Positions 56,900 through 64,000 of a stretch of DNA of 64,000 nucleotides are shown here, in pieces. Within the stretch, counting starts at the first letter, position 1, and the number at the start of each line of letters is the position of its first letter. Made by a program: the position numbers and the translations under genes. The notes beneath the pieces were generated by a model that was given only the letters and a program-made list of their open reading frames with translations, did no database searches and was not told where the DNA came from. Location of the stretch: contig NZ_JACHGT010000025.1 of the NCBI RefSeq assembly GCF_014202425.1, forward strand, positions 32,088 to 96,087, written 5' to 3'. The stretch is from Phytomonospora endophytica. Its GTDB lineage: Bacteria; Actinomycetota; Actinomycetes; Mycobacteriales; Micromonosporaceae.

Positions 56900-59557
56900 G
56901 TGTCCAGATCACGTGCCCGCCTGCTGGCGCTGACGACGGCCGCGTGTGCCGCCGCGGCGTTGGTCACGGCGTCGCCCGCGCACGCCGAGGACGGCATCGA
57001 TCCGTCCGCGGTCGTGCCGGGCACCGGTACCGACACCCCCGCCCAGGTCAGCGGTGACGAGCAGACGGTCTCGGCTGACGAGCCCGTCGCCGCGGCCAAG
57101 GAGTACCTCGGCGACCACGCCTCGACTTTCGCCATCGACGGCGCCGAGCTGAGCCCGATCGGCACCTACGCCGCAGACGGCACCGAGACGGTCCGCTTCG
57201 CCCAGAGCCACAACGGTGTTCCGGTCTTCGGCGCGCAGTACCTGGTGCACATGCGCCCGAAGGGCGGTGACACCACGGTCCTCGGCGCCAACGGCACCTA
57301 CTACAGCGATCTGTCGGTCGACACGACGGCGACGGCCGCGCCGGAGTCGGCGATCGAGCAGGCGCGGATCTACGTCGCCGACCAGCTCGCCGGGGGCCGC
57401 TTCAGCGACGGCCCGGACGAGACGGTGACCGCCGCCTCGAACGGTCTGGTGATCGTGCCCGACGGCACCGGCACCCTGGCCTACCACGTCACGGTGTCCA
57501 CTGTGGCCCCTGAGGCCGGTACTCCGGTCGTCAAGGAGGTCTACGTCGACGCCGACACCGCGTGGCCGCTGTTCTCCTACGACGGCATCCAGTTCTCCTC
57601 GCCCGTCGAGGGCACGGGCGTCGACTACGACGGCGACGAGGTTCCGCTCGGCCTGACGCAGGCCGACGACGGCTCCTTCCAGATGGTCGACCAGTCGCAG
57701 GACTCGACGATCAGCACCTACGACGGCCGCGCCTACGACGTCGGCGAGGTCCTCGGCCGGATGCCGGCCGACATCCCGGTGTTCGTCGGCCCGACCGCGC
57801 ACTTCGACGGTGAGGCCACCGAGTCGGGCGCGGTCGACGCGCACGCCAACGCCGCCCACGTCTACGACTTCTACGCCGGTCTCGGCCGCAACGGCCTCGA
57901 CGGGCAGGGCGGCGCGATGACCTCCGTCGTCGGCGTCACCAACTGGGGCCAGCCCTTTATCAACGCCTTCTGGGACGGCCAGAAGATGGTCTACGGCGGC
58001 GGCGACGCCGAGTACAAGACCCTCTCGGCCGACCTCGACGTCGTCGGGCACGAGATGACCCACGGCGTGGTCGAGCACTCCGCCGGGCTCATCTACGCCC
58101 ACCAGTCGGGCGCGATGAACGAGGCGGTCGCCGACTACTTCGGCAACGCCATCGACGTCGACGTCACCGGCACCTCCATGCGCGACCCCGACGCCGGGCT
58201 CCTCGGCGAGGACCTGTGCCGGACCGCGAGCCCGCGCGACTGCGCCCTGCGGGACCTCAACGACGGCCGCACCACCGCCGACTACGAGGGCCTGACCTGG
58301 GAGTACGACAACGGCGGCGTGCACGCCAACTCCACGATCTTCTCCGGTGCCCTGTGGGACATCCGCGAGACGATCGGTTCGGCGAAGGCCGACAAGCTCA
58401 TCTACAAGGCCCTCACCGAGTACATGACCCCGACCGACGACTTCGTCGACGGCCGCAACGCCGTCGTCCAGGCCGCGTTCGACTCGCGCATCGGCCTGGT
58501 GTCGCTCGGCCGCGTCATCGCCGCCTTCGTCCGCCACGGCATCATCGACGGCTGGGAGGAGCGCTCCGGCGACGCCACGATCCTCATGGAGGACATCACC
58601 GCCGAGCGCACCGGTCCCAGCGCGGCCGGCGGCTGGTGGGTCGCGCCGAAGGGCGACATCGACGGCGACGGCGCCTACGCGATGTACTCCGGCCGCACCA
58701 ACGGCAAGGGCGACCCGATCAAGCTCGCCGACCCCGTCGACGACCGTTTCAACGTCTACCCCGCCACCGACGGCAAGTGGGCCGTGTGGTGGGCCTGGGG
58801 CGCCAGTAACGCGCAGCTGATGCGGGCGCCCGTGGACGGTTCGGCGCCGCCGGAGGTCCTGTGGACCACGCTGAGCCCGTCGAACACGTCGGTCGACGGC
58901 GACTGGATCTCGTGGAACACCACGCACCCGATCGCCGGGCGCAAGCAGTGGTACATGAACGCCAACGACCCCGCGGGCACCGCCCAGATGGTCGAGAGCA
59001 CCTACTACAAGAGCAGCGGCTTCGGCGAGGTGCGCGACGGGAGCCTGTACTACCTGCTCCGCCAGCCCGACCGCACGCCCGGCGGTAACGGCGCCTACCA
59101 CCTCAACATCGCCGTGCGGGACATGACGACCGGGACCGAGACCCTCCTGCCGGAGATCCTCGACGACAGCGGTGAGAGCTTCGCCGGGATGTACGCGCTC
59201 AAGCTGACCGACGAGCACATCGTCGTCGGCGTCGACCAGACCGCGGGCGGAAGCGCCGGGATCTGGCGGATGGACCACGACGGCACGAACGTCAAGGTCC
59301 TCGTCAAGGAGACCGACGGCCCACTGCTCGGCGACTACGACGCCACCGACGACGCGGTCACCTTCGAGGACTGGCCCGGCCCGACGGTTCCGCAGGTCTG
59401 GCAGATCGGCATCGACGGCGGGAGGATCGCCAAGATGTCGTGCGCCGACGGCCTCCAGTTCCGGGTCACCGCCGACGAGGGCCGCCGCGCGGTCTGGCTC
59501 GACGGTTCCTACGGGACCACGGCTCTGGTGTCGCGGTCGAAGCCCTCGCGCTGCTGA
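56900..59557 (+). CDS. Secreted M4 (thermolysin-like) zinc metalloprotease
   Basis: This 885-residue exported protease has a signal peptide (SRARLLALTTAACAAAALVTASPAHA), an FTP/PepSY-type propeptide to about 240, and the catalytic domain. Zinc ligands are H384 and H388 in HEMTH with catalytic E385, and E408 in NEAVADYFGN. The 24-residue spacing is that of thermolysin. GGVHANSTIFSGALW provides the proton-donor His region. The C-terminal 300 residues are beta-rich and propeller-like. GTG start with GGAG upstream. The divergent LuxR/TrmB-type gene is its probable regulator. Confidence 0.94.
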   Translation: MSRSRARLLALTTAACAAAALVTASPAHAEDGIDPSAVVPGTGTDTPAQVSGDEQTVSADEPVAAAKEYLGDHASTFAIDGAELSPIGTYAADGTETVRFAQSHNGVPVFGAQYLVHMRPKGGDTTVLGANGTYYSDLSVDTTATAAPESAIEQARIYVADQLAGGRFSDGPDETVTAASNGLVIVPDGTGTLAYHVTVSTVAPEAGTPVVKEVYVDADTAWPLFSYDGIQFSSPVEGTGVDYDGDEVPLGLTQADDGSFQMVDQSQDSTISTYDGRAYDVGEVLGRMPADIPVFVGPTAHFDGEATESGAVDAHANAAHVYDFYAGLGRNGLDGQGGAMTSVVGVTNWGQPFINAFWDGQKMVYGGGDAEYKTLSADLDVVGHEMTHGVVEHSAGLIYAHQSGAMNEAVADYFGNAIDVDVTGTSMRDPDAGLLGEDLCRTASPRDCALRDLNDGRTTADYEGLTWEYDNGGVHANSTIFSGALWDIRETIGSAKADKLIYKALTEYMTPTDDFVDGRNAVVQAAFDSRIGLVSLGRVIAAFVRHGIIDGWEERSGDATILMEDITAERTGPSAAGGWWVAPKGDIDGDGAYAMYSGRTNGKGDPIKLADPVDDRFNVYPATDGKWAVWWAWGASNAQLMRAPVDGSAPPEVLWTTLSPSNTSVDGDWISWNTTHPIAGRKQWYMNANDPAGTAQMVESTYYKSSGFGEVRDGSLYYLLRQPDRTPGGNGAYHLNIAVRDMTTGTETLLPEILDDSGESFAGMYALKLTDEHIVVGVDQTAGGSAGIWRMDHDGTNVKVLVKETDGPLLGDYDATDDAVTFEDWPGPTVPQVWQIGIDGGRIAKMSCADGLQFRVTADEGRRAVWLDGSYGTTALVSRSKPSRC

Positions 59558-59584
59558 GGTCGGCAAGGCTTTACCGGTAATGAG

Positions 59585-59612
59585 GGGCCCGCGCTCAGCC
59601 CAGCGCGGGCCC
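59585..59612. terminator. Bidirectional terminator, 11-bp stem
   Basis: GGGCCCGCGCT pairs with AGCGCGGGCCC across a 6-nt loop between the convergent protease and serine-hydrolase genes. Confidence 0.85.
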
Positions 59613-59622
59613 TTCGCCGTGT

Positions 59623-60807
59623 CTAGGAACCGGTGATCAGGTCGCTGATGAGGCGGTCGACGGGCCCGGTCGCCCGGTCGCCCGCGTTGCTCAGGGTCAC
59701 CGCGACCCACTCGCCGCGCGGATAGCGTTCGACGTTCGCCGACACGCCCGGCGCGCCGCCGCCGTGGCCGACGGCCCAATCCCGGTCGGCGACGAGCCGC
59801 AGCGCGGGCGCGTAGGAGTAGAAGGTGTCCAGGCGGGGCTTCGACGGGTCGGGCGGGAGGTCCGGGCGGCGGCCTTTCGGGCTCGTCGCGAGGTGGGTGT
59901 GGGGGGCGTTGAGGAGCCGGTCGGTGTAGAGCGCGTTCATGAAGCGCTCCAGGTCGGCCGCGTCGGCGAAGGAGCTGCCCGCCGGTGAGCCGATGTGGAA
60001 GTGCGCGGATTCCAGGACGTCGGCGCCGTCCTGGTAGGGCCGCGCGATGGTGGTGTCCGAGCGCCATACGTCCTTGGTGAAGAAGCCCGAGCGGCGCATC
60101 CCGGCACGCGCGAAGACGTGCTCGGCGACGTAGTCGTAGTACGAGCGGCCCGACACCGCGGCGACGATCGCGCCGAGGACGTAGAAGCCGGAGTTGCTGT
60201 AGACGTGCCTGCCGCCCGCCGGGAAGGCGAGCGGGTCGCGCCGGACGAAGGACAGGCCGCCCTCCCACGCGTCGGCGACGGTCGCCCAGCCCGGCGCCTC
60301 GTCGAAGAAGCCGGGCACCCGCATGTAGTCGCCCAGACCGGAGGTGTGGGTGAGGAGGTGGTGGGGTGTGACGGTGCGCGCGACGTCCGCGGCGAACCCG
60401 TCGAGGTAGGTGCCGATGGGCGCGGACAGGTCGACCCGGTGCTCCTGCACGAGGCGCAGGAGGGCGACGGCGGTGAACATCTTGGTGACCGACCCGACGC
60501 AGAAGCGCGTGCCGCGGGTGTTGGCGGTGCCGGTGGCGCGGTCGGCCATGCCCACCGACCGTTCGAGGACCGTGCGGCCCTTGCGGGTGACGCGAACCGT
60601 GCCGGAGAAGGCGCCTTCGGAGTGGAGACGGCGGATGAGCCGGTCGACCTCCCCGCCGGGCCGCAGGCCGGGCGGTACGTGGGAGCCCTCGTCGGCGGCG
60701 GCGGGCTCCTCGCCCACGGCGAGGGCGGCGCCCGCGGCGAACGGGACGGCGGCGCCGAGAAGGCCGAGCATGGAACGGCGCGAGGTCGCGAAGGTGGGTC
60801 TCGTCAT
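59623..60807 (-). CDS. Exported serine hydrolase (class C beta-lactamase/PBP family)
   Basis: This 394-residue protein has an N-terminal RRSMLGLLGAAVPFAAGAALAV segment, which looks like a twin-arginine signal. The penicillin-binding fold shows SVTK (active-site Ser-x-x-Lys, about 132-135), YSN in HVYSNSGFYVLG, and HGGG near the C-terminus. The family includes DD-peptidases, esterases and beta-lactamases. I chose the ATG at 60807; the 89-residue upstream extension overlaps the opposite-frame YihY gene and is spurious. The substrate is not known. Confidence 0.88.
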   Translation of the reverse strand: MTRPTFATSRRSMLGLLGAAVPFAAGAALAVGEEPAAADEGSHVPPGLRPGGEVDRLIRRLHSEGAFSGTVRVTRKGRTVLERSVGMADRATGTANTRGTRFCVGSVTKMFTAVALLRLVQEHRVDLSAPIGTYLDGFAADVARTVTPHHLLTHTSGLGDYMRVPGFFDEAPGWATVADAWEGGLSFVRRDPLAFPAGGRHVYSNSGFYVLGAIVAAVSGRSYYDYVAEHVFARAGMRRSGFFTKDVWRSDTTIARPYQDGADVLESAHFHIGSPAGSSFADAADLERFMNALYTDRLLNAPHTHLATSPKGRRPDLPPDPSKPRLDTFYSYAPALRLVADRDWAVGHGGGAPGVSANVERYPRGEWVAVTLSNAGDRATGPVDRLISDLITGS

Positions 60808-60889
60808 GTCCGGAGACGCTATGTGCCGTTTCGGTACGCGCGCGTCCGTCGTGGGACAGAGGTGCGGGTATGTCCGAAGGCGGAGACGG

Positions 60890-61801
60890 TCACTCCGGTA
60901 CAGGCGCGCGGGGCTCGACCTTGTCCTCGTCGCGCAGTTCGACGAAGGGTTCGGCGTCGGCGGGCCGCAGCCCGTCGTCGACGGCCTTCGCCCGGCGCAG
61001 TTCCGCGTCGAACTCCAGGCCGAGCAGGACCGCGCAGTTGGAGATCCACAGCCACACGAAGAAGACGATGACACCGCCGAGAGTGCCGTAGGTCTTGTCG
61101 TAGGAGCCGAAGTTCGCCGCGTACAGACCGAACCCGGCCGAGGCGACGATCCAGAGCACGACCGCGAGGAGGCTGCCCGCCGACACCAGACGGAAGCGCC
61201 CGACGCGGGCGTTGGGCGAAGCCCAGTACAGCAACCCGAAGATCAGCGAGACCAGGAGGACGAGCACCGGCCACTTGGCGATGTTCCACCCCGAGACGGC
61301 CGCGCCGCCGAAACCGAGTTTCGCCCCGGCCCACTCAGCGGCCGGGCCGGTGAAGACGACGATGAGACCGCAGATCGCGAGCATGACGCCGACGATGACG
61401 GTCAGCAGCAACTGCAAGGGAACCGTCTTCCAGAAGGGACGGCCCTCGGGCACGTCGTAGACCACATTGGACGCTCGAATGAACGCGCCTATGTAGCCCG
61501 ACGCGGCCCACAGGGCCGTGACCAGACCGACGATGAACACGACCGGCGCGCCGCCGGAGTCCTGGATGCCGTGGGCGCCCTGGGTGAGCAGGTCGCGGGC
61601 CGGACCGGGCGCGATCGCGCCCAGCTGGTCGATGAGGGGCTGAGTGGCCGACTGGCCGAGCATGCCGAACACCGAGACCATGACCAGCAGGCCCGGGAAG
61701 ATCGACAGGACGCCGTAGTACGTCAGCGCCGCGGCCCGATCGGTCAGGTTGTCGTCGGCGAACTCCTTGACCGTGCTCTTGACGACGCCCCAGATCTTCA
61801 T
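60890..61801 (-). CDS. YihY/virulence-factor BrkB family membrane protein
   Basis: This 303-residue protein begins MKIWGVVKSTVKEFADDNLTDRAAALTYYGVLSIFPGLLVMVS, the YihY opening. It has six helices, including YIGAFIRASNVVYDVPEGRPFWK and GGVIVFFVWLWISNCAVLLGLEFDAELRRAK. It was long misnamed RNase BN; the true role is a membrane function still unknown. The ATG at 61801 follows GGGGGA. It is the last gene of a run with DUF4235, DUF3618 and the holin-X-like gene, all on the same strand. Confidence 0.93.
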   Translation of the reverse strand: MKIWGVVKSTVKEFADDNLTDRAAALTYYGVLSIFPGLLVMVSVFGMLGQSATQPLIDQLGAIAPGPARDLLTQGAHGIQDSGGAPVVFIVGLVTALWAASGYIGAFIRASNVVYDVPEGRPFWKTVPLQLLLTVIVGVMLAICGLIVVFTGPAAEWAGAKLGFGGAAVSGWNIAKWPVLVLLVSLIFGLLYWASPNARVGRFRLVSAGSLLAVVLWIVASAGFGLYAANFGSYDKTYGTLGGVIVFFVWLWISNCAVLLGLEFDAELRRAKAVDDGLRPADAEPFVELRDEDKVEPRAPVPE

Positions 61802-61814
61802 GACTCCCCCGTCG

Positions 61815-62078
61815 TCAGCGACGGCCGCTCCCACCGGACAGGCGGCGGACGCCGGCGGCGCCCCCACGGTCGATGGCGGCCTTCACGATCGCGAAAATGG
61901 CGCCCTGGAGGGCGGCCGCGGTCAGGATCTCGCCCCAGCCCTTGTCGGCGTCGGTGGCGTCGGGCGCGTCGTCGTCGCCCGTCGACAGGCGCCAGACCTG
62001 CTTGAAGGCCCAGCCGGCGACGAGACCACCGGCGACCCCCGCGATGAGACCGAAAGGCTTGTACAGCAGGTTCTTCAC
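61815..62078 (-). CDS. DUF4235 family membrane protein
   Basis: This 87-residue protein opens MKNLLYKPFGLIAGVAGGLVAGWAFKQVWR, one membrane helix, then DAPDATDADKGWGEILTAAALQGAIFAIVKAAIDRGGA, a second. This is the DUF4235 pattern. Its ATG overlaps the DUF3618 stop by 4 bp. Function is unknown. Confidence 0.88.
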   Translation of the reverse strand: MKNLLYKPFGLIAGVAGGLVAGWAFKQVWRLSTGDDDAPDATDADKGWGEILTAAALQGAIFAIVKAAIDRGGAAGVRRLSGGSGRR

Positions 62079-62410
62079 CGTTTACCTCCAAACGCGCGCC
62101 ACAACATCAAGCCCGCGGCGACGACACCGCCGACGGCGATGACCACGACGGCGACCGGCACGTCGTGCAGGACCCTGAGACCCGTTGAGGCGCGGTCCTC
62201 GATGGACTCCCGCACCTCGTGCAGGGCCTTGCCCGCACGTGCCTTCACGTCGAGTTTCGCGGTCAGCGCCGCGACGGTGTCGCCGAGCTCGGCGCGCGTG
62301 GCGGCGATGTCGGCGCGGATATCGTCGATGTCCTCCGGCGGAGAAGGCGGCGGAGGCGGCGGGGACAAGGAGGCGCCGTGGACGACGTCATCGTTCTCGG
62401 CGGTGCTCAT
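62075..62410 (-). CDS. DUF3618 family protein
   Basis: This 111-residue protein starts MSTAENDDVV, has a proline run, then the DUF3618 core PEDIDDIRADIAATRAELGDTVAALTAKLDVKARA. It ends with a single membrane helix (VAVVVIAVGGVVAAGLML). It overlaps its neighbours by 4 bp on each side, so the operon is translated together. Function is unknown. Confidence 0.9.
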   Translation of the reverse strand: MSTAENDDVVHGASLSPPPPPPSPPEDIDDIRADIAATRAELGDTVAALTAKLDVKARAGKALHEVRESIEDRASTGLRVLHDVPVAVVVIAVGGVVAAGLMLWRAFGGKR

Positions 62411-62814
62411 GACCCGTTCTCCTCTCCCCGCAGTGTCGCGATGTCGGCCTGGACGCTCTCGACGGTCTCCGTCGGTTTGAGCGGGACAGCGCGCTTGACG
62501 CGCGCTCGCCCGACCAGTGCCATCACACCGGCGATGAGCAGGATGAAGACGCCGACGAGAAGAGCCGACAGCCACGCGGGCATGACCAGCGCGAGCGCCA
62601 GCACCCCGGCGGCGATCAGCACGCCGATGCCGTAGAGGAGGAAGACGCCGCTTCCTCCGAAAAGTCCGATGCCGACCCCGGCGTTCTTGCCCTTCTGCGC
62701 CATTTCGGCGCGCGCCAGGGCCAGTTCATCGCGAACGAGGTGGGACATCTGCTCAGTCGCGCGGCGGACGAGCTCGGCAGTGGACGCCTCCGCCGCGGTG
62801 GGTGCCTCCGTCAT
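62407..62814 (-). CDS. Actinobacterial holin-X/phage-holin-family protein
   Basis: This 135-residue protein starts MTEAPTAAEASTAELVRRAT and has an amphipathic region (SHLVRDELALARAEMAQKGKNAG) followed by two adjacent helices (VFLLYGIGVLIAAGVLALALVMP, LSALLVGVFILLIAGVMALV). This is the plan of the so-called actinobacterial holin-X family. The name is by homology only; no lysis role is implied. It is the first gene of the envelope operon. Confidence 0.88.
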   Translation of the reverse strand: MTEAPTAAEASTAELVRRATEQMSHLVRDELALARAEMAQKGKNAGVGIGLFGGSGVFLLYGIGVLIAAGVLALALVMPAWLSALLVGVFILLIAGVMALVGRARVKRAVPLKPTETVESVQADIATLRGEENGS

Positions 62815-62977
62815 GATCGCTCCCTCCGCTGACCCCTGGATACCCCGGAGAAACGGTTCGAAACCGGCTTCCGGCTCCACTATCGCCCCGAAGCGCGCGT
62901 CGGAGGGGGAGAACGGCGAAGAGCGAGGGGGTCCACGGCCCCACCAGCCATGGACCCCTCACGAGGGGAGGGTCGTC

Positions 62978-63166
62978 TCAGCCCCGCTCAGCCGGCGCGC
63001 GCGGAGGAACCGCGCCCGCCGCCACGGCCCGCACGATCGGGCAGGGGTAGGGCAATCCGTCGTCCTTGCAGAGACCATCCGGGTTGGGTCCGTGAATGTG
63101 TCCGGCATCGTGATCGACGAAACGATCATCGACCGTCCTGGGGCGGCCGGTCGTTGGAGTCTTCAT
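62978..63166 (-). CDS. Small conserved hypothetical protein (62 aa)
   Basis: The reading starts MKTPTTGRPRTVDDRFVDHD and continues AGHIHGPNPDGLCKDDGLPY and PCPIVRAVAAGA. The GP-DG-C-DDGLPYPCP stretch, with two Cys and two His, looks constrained and I recall similar short proteins in other actinobacteria. It could bind a metal. No domain name can be given. It is on the same strand as the holin-X operon, 163 bp upstream of that gene. Confidence 0.55.
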   Translation of the reverse strand: MKTPTTGRPRTVDDRFVDHDAGHIHGPNPDGLCKDDGLPYPCPIVRAVAAGAVPPRAPAERG

Positions 63167-63600
63167 TGGACGGTGTGCTCCTAGTGATCCGGCCGGGCGG
63201 TGCTCAGCCGCCCGACGGCTGTTTCGATGGAACCAACTTCAACACGCCGAAGACAAATTGGCGGTCGTCAAGTTGACACTCAGGCATGGGATTCAACCAG
63301 ACGGGAACGCCCCTGACCTGGGAACTTGTGTAGACAAGTCGGAGGAATTGACTGTGGGTGATCGAGGCAAAGGCGTATTGACGCGGGGGTGACCTGGGGT
63401 GTTCCGGGGGTGAGAAATCGCGTGCACAGTGTTGCGGGGTGGGAAGGGGGCGGAATTCCGGGTTTTAGTGCGGGAAGAGGGAGTGAGTGACTGATTTCCG
63501 ACTGAATGGCGGTGCTCGGGAGTGGGCGGGAGGTTTGGCGGGAGGTTTGGGGTCGCCGGGGGTACGCGTCCGCCGAAACCGCGCTCGCGAGGTTCGCTTT

Positions 63601-63675
63601 CGCTGGGCCTGTGCTCGCTGGGCGTGTGCTCGCTGTGCCTGCGCTCGCCGTGCCTGCGCTCGCCGTGTGCCGTGT
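63601..63675. repeat. Five 15-bp tandem repeats
   Basis: Five consecutive 15-bp units follow the consensus CGCYGKGCSTGYGCT: 63601-63615, 63616-63630, 63631-63645, 63646-63660 and a more divergent fifth. In one frame they read as repeated short peptides, in keeping with a multiple of three, but no start or homology supports a gene. Confidence 0.8.
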
Positions 63676-63917
63676 CGCCGACCGAGACCACCGCCACCTC
63701 TCCCGCCGCCAGCACCCCCGCCTTCCCCGCCTCTCTCGGGCTAGGGCGCGTGCGGGTGGGGGTGGTGTTGATCTCGCGGTGTGTTCCCGCGTTCGCCGGG
63801 AAGCCATACCCACCACACGACCGTGACCTTCGAGAACAGACCCCAGGGTCGCGCGCAGCGCGACACACCCCCAGGCGTCTACCTGTGTCTCCGTCGCTTC
63901 GGCCGTTGATTGGACGA

Positions 63918-63977
63918 CATGAAGGTTCTGGGGCTGTCAAGGGCGCTCTTTCCCTTGACAGCCCCAGGTTCTTCATG
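63918..63977. repeat. Strong 60-nt inverted repeat
   Basis: CATGAAG pairs with CTTCATG (outer 7 bp). After GTT on each side, CTGGGGCTGTCAAGGG (63928-63943) pairs perfectly with CCCTTGACAGCCCCAG (63952-63967) across an 8-nt loop. No gene adjoins it on the left; what lies to the right is outside the window. It could be a terminator, a REP-like element or an element end. Confidence 0.75.
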
Positions 63978-64000
63978 TGCCCTTGAAAAGGCCGATTAGA

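Larger units (their letters stand above)
63167..64000. other. Apparently non-coding region with repeats
   Basis: No convincing gene is seen in the last 834 bp. Open frames are on both strands but read as low-complexity or repeat-derived. The composition differs from coding DNA, with many T-containing runs in places. A 15-bp tandem repeat (63601-63675) and a strong hairpin (63918-63977) are listed separately. Confidence 0.6.

Noticed and set aside
56909..60268. 1119-codon minus-strand open frame
   Set aside because: Antisense to the M4 protease, whose zinc motifs and signal peptide are unmistakable.
60407..62005. 531-codon plus-strand open frame
   Set aside because: Antisense to the serine hydrolase and YihY genes; charged low-complexity sequence.
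63293..63976. Minus-strand open frame of 227 codons near the right edge
   Set aside because: It runs through the 15-bp tandem repeats and the hairpin, has low-complexity sequence (repeated HGERR/SEH words) and no recognisable family.

Overview
The window is chromosomal DNA from a high-GC actinobacterium. Start codons are often GTG or TTG, Shine-Dalgarno sites are clear, and many gene pairs overlap by 4 bp. Several genes point to a mycelial or coryneform-type actinomycete: a mycothiol-dependent-enzyme family protein, a DivIVA-like coiled-coil protein, the Glp/GlpR division genes, a pair for 10-methyl fatty acids, and a c-di-AMP riboswitch in front of NlpC/P60 cell-wall hydrolases. Micromonosporales or Glycomycetales would fit, but I cannot name the species from sequence alone. 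I see no tRNA, rRNA, CRISPR array, transposase or prophage.

Region by region. 0-7 kb: partial protein O-mannosyltransferase, rsmI, a VIT-type metal transporter, and two small regulatory islands (TetR and MarR), each with visible operators. The MarR island faces a small unknown protein and a frameshifted FAD monooxygenase. 7-17 kb: a conserved actinobacterial block of glpR, rimJ-like acetyltransferase, glp (moeA-like), galU, and 5-formyl-THF cyclo-ligase, with a GH31 glycosidase and a diguanylate cyclase lying inside it. An FmdB zinc-ribbon gene follows, under a CIRCE (HrcA) operator. 17-27.6 kb: an ABC-F ATPase under a doubly operated promoter, several conserved unknowns, a methyltransferase, a baeRF protein, two tandem related membrane proteins (one frameshifted), an HxlR/MFS pair with twin operators, and a CsoR copper island. 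27.7-33 kb: c-di-AMP riboswitch, two NlpC/P60 hydrolases (the second behind a large stem-loop), a bacterial-type PARG protein with a zinc protein, and a decayed second PARG copy. 33-42 kb: exported or chitin-related degradation genes (GH20 hexosaminidase, subtilase, lipoprotein, GH18 chitinase). 42-47.7 kb: MFS pump with its TetR, then a tmsA/tmsB-like pair for 10-methyl branched fatty acids.

47.7-51.4 kb holds the most unusual gene: one 1224-residue protein joining a trypsin-like protease to a STAND-type NTPase and a long helical-repeat tail. This architecture belongs to bacterial conflict or defence switches. 51.6-63.2 kb: DivIVA-like coiled-coil protein, polytopic membrane protein, VanZ, LuxR-type regulator facing a secreted M4 metalloprotease, exported serine hydrolase, and a four-gene envelope operon (holin-X-like, DUF3618, DUF4235, YihY). 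The last 0.8 kb appears non-coding and holds a 15-bp tandem repeat and a strong hairpin.

Common themes are envelope growth and division (glp/glpR, DivIVA, NlpC/P60, O-mannosylation, branched lipids), secreted hydrolases, and many small regulator-plus-target islands whose operators can be read directly.
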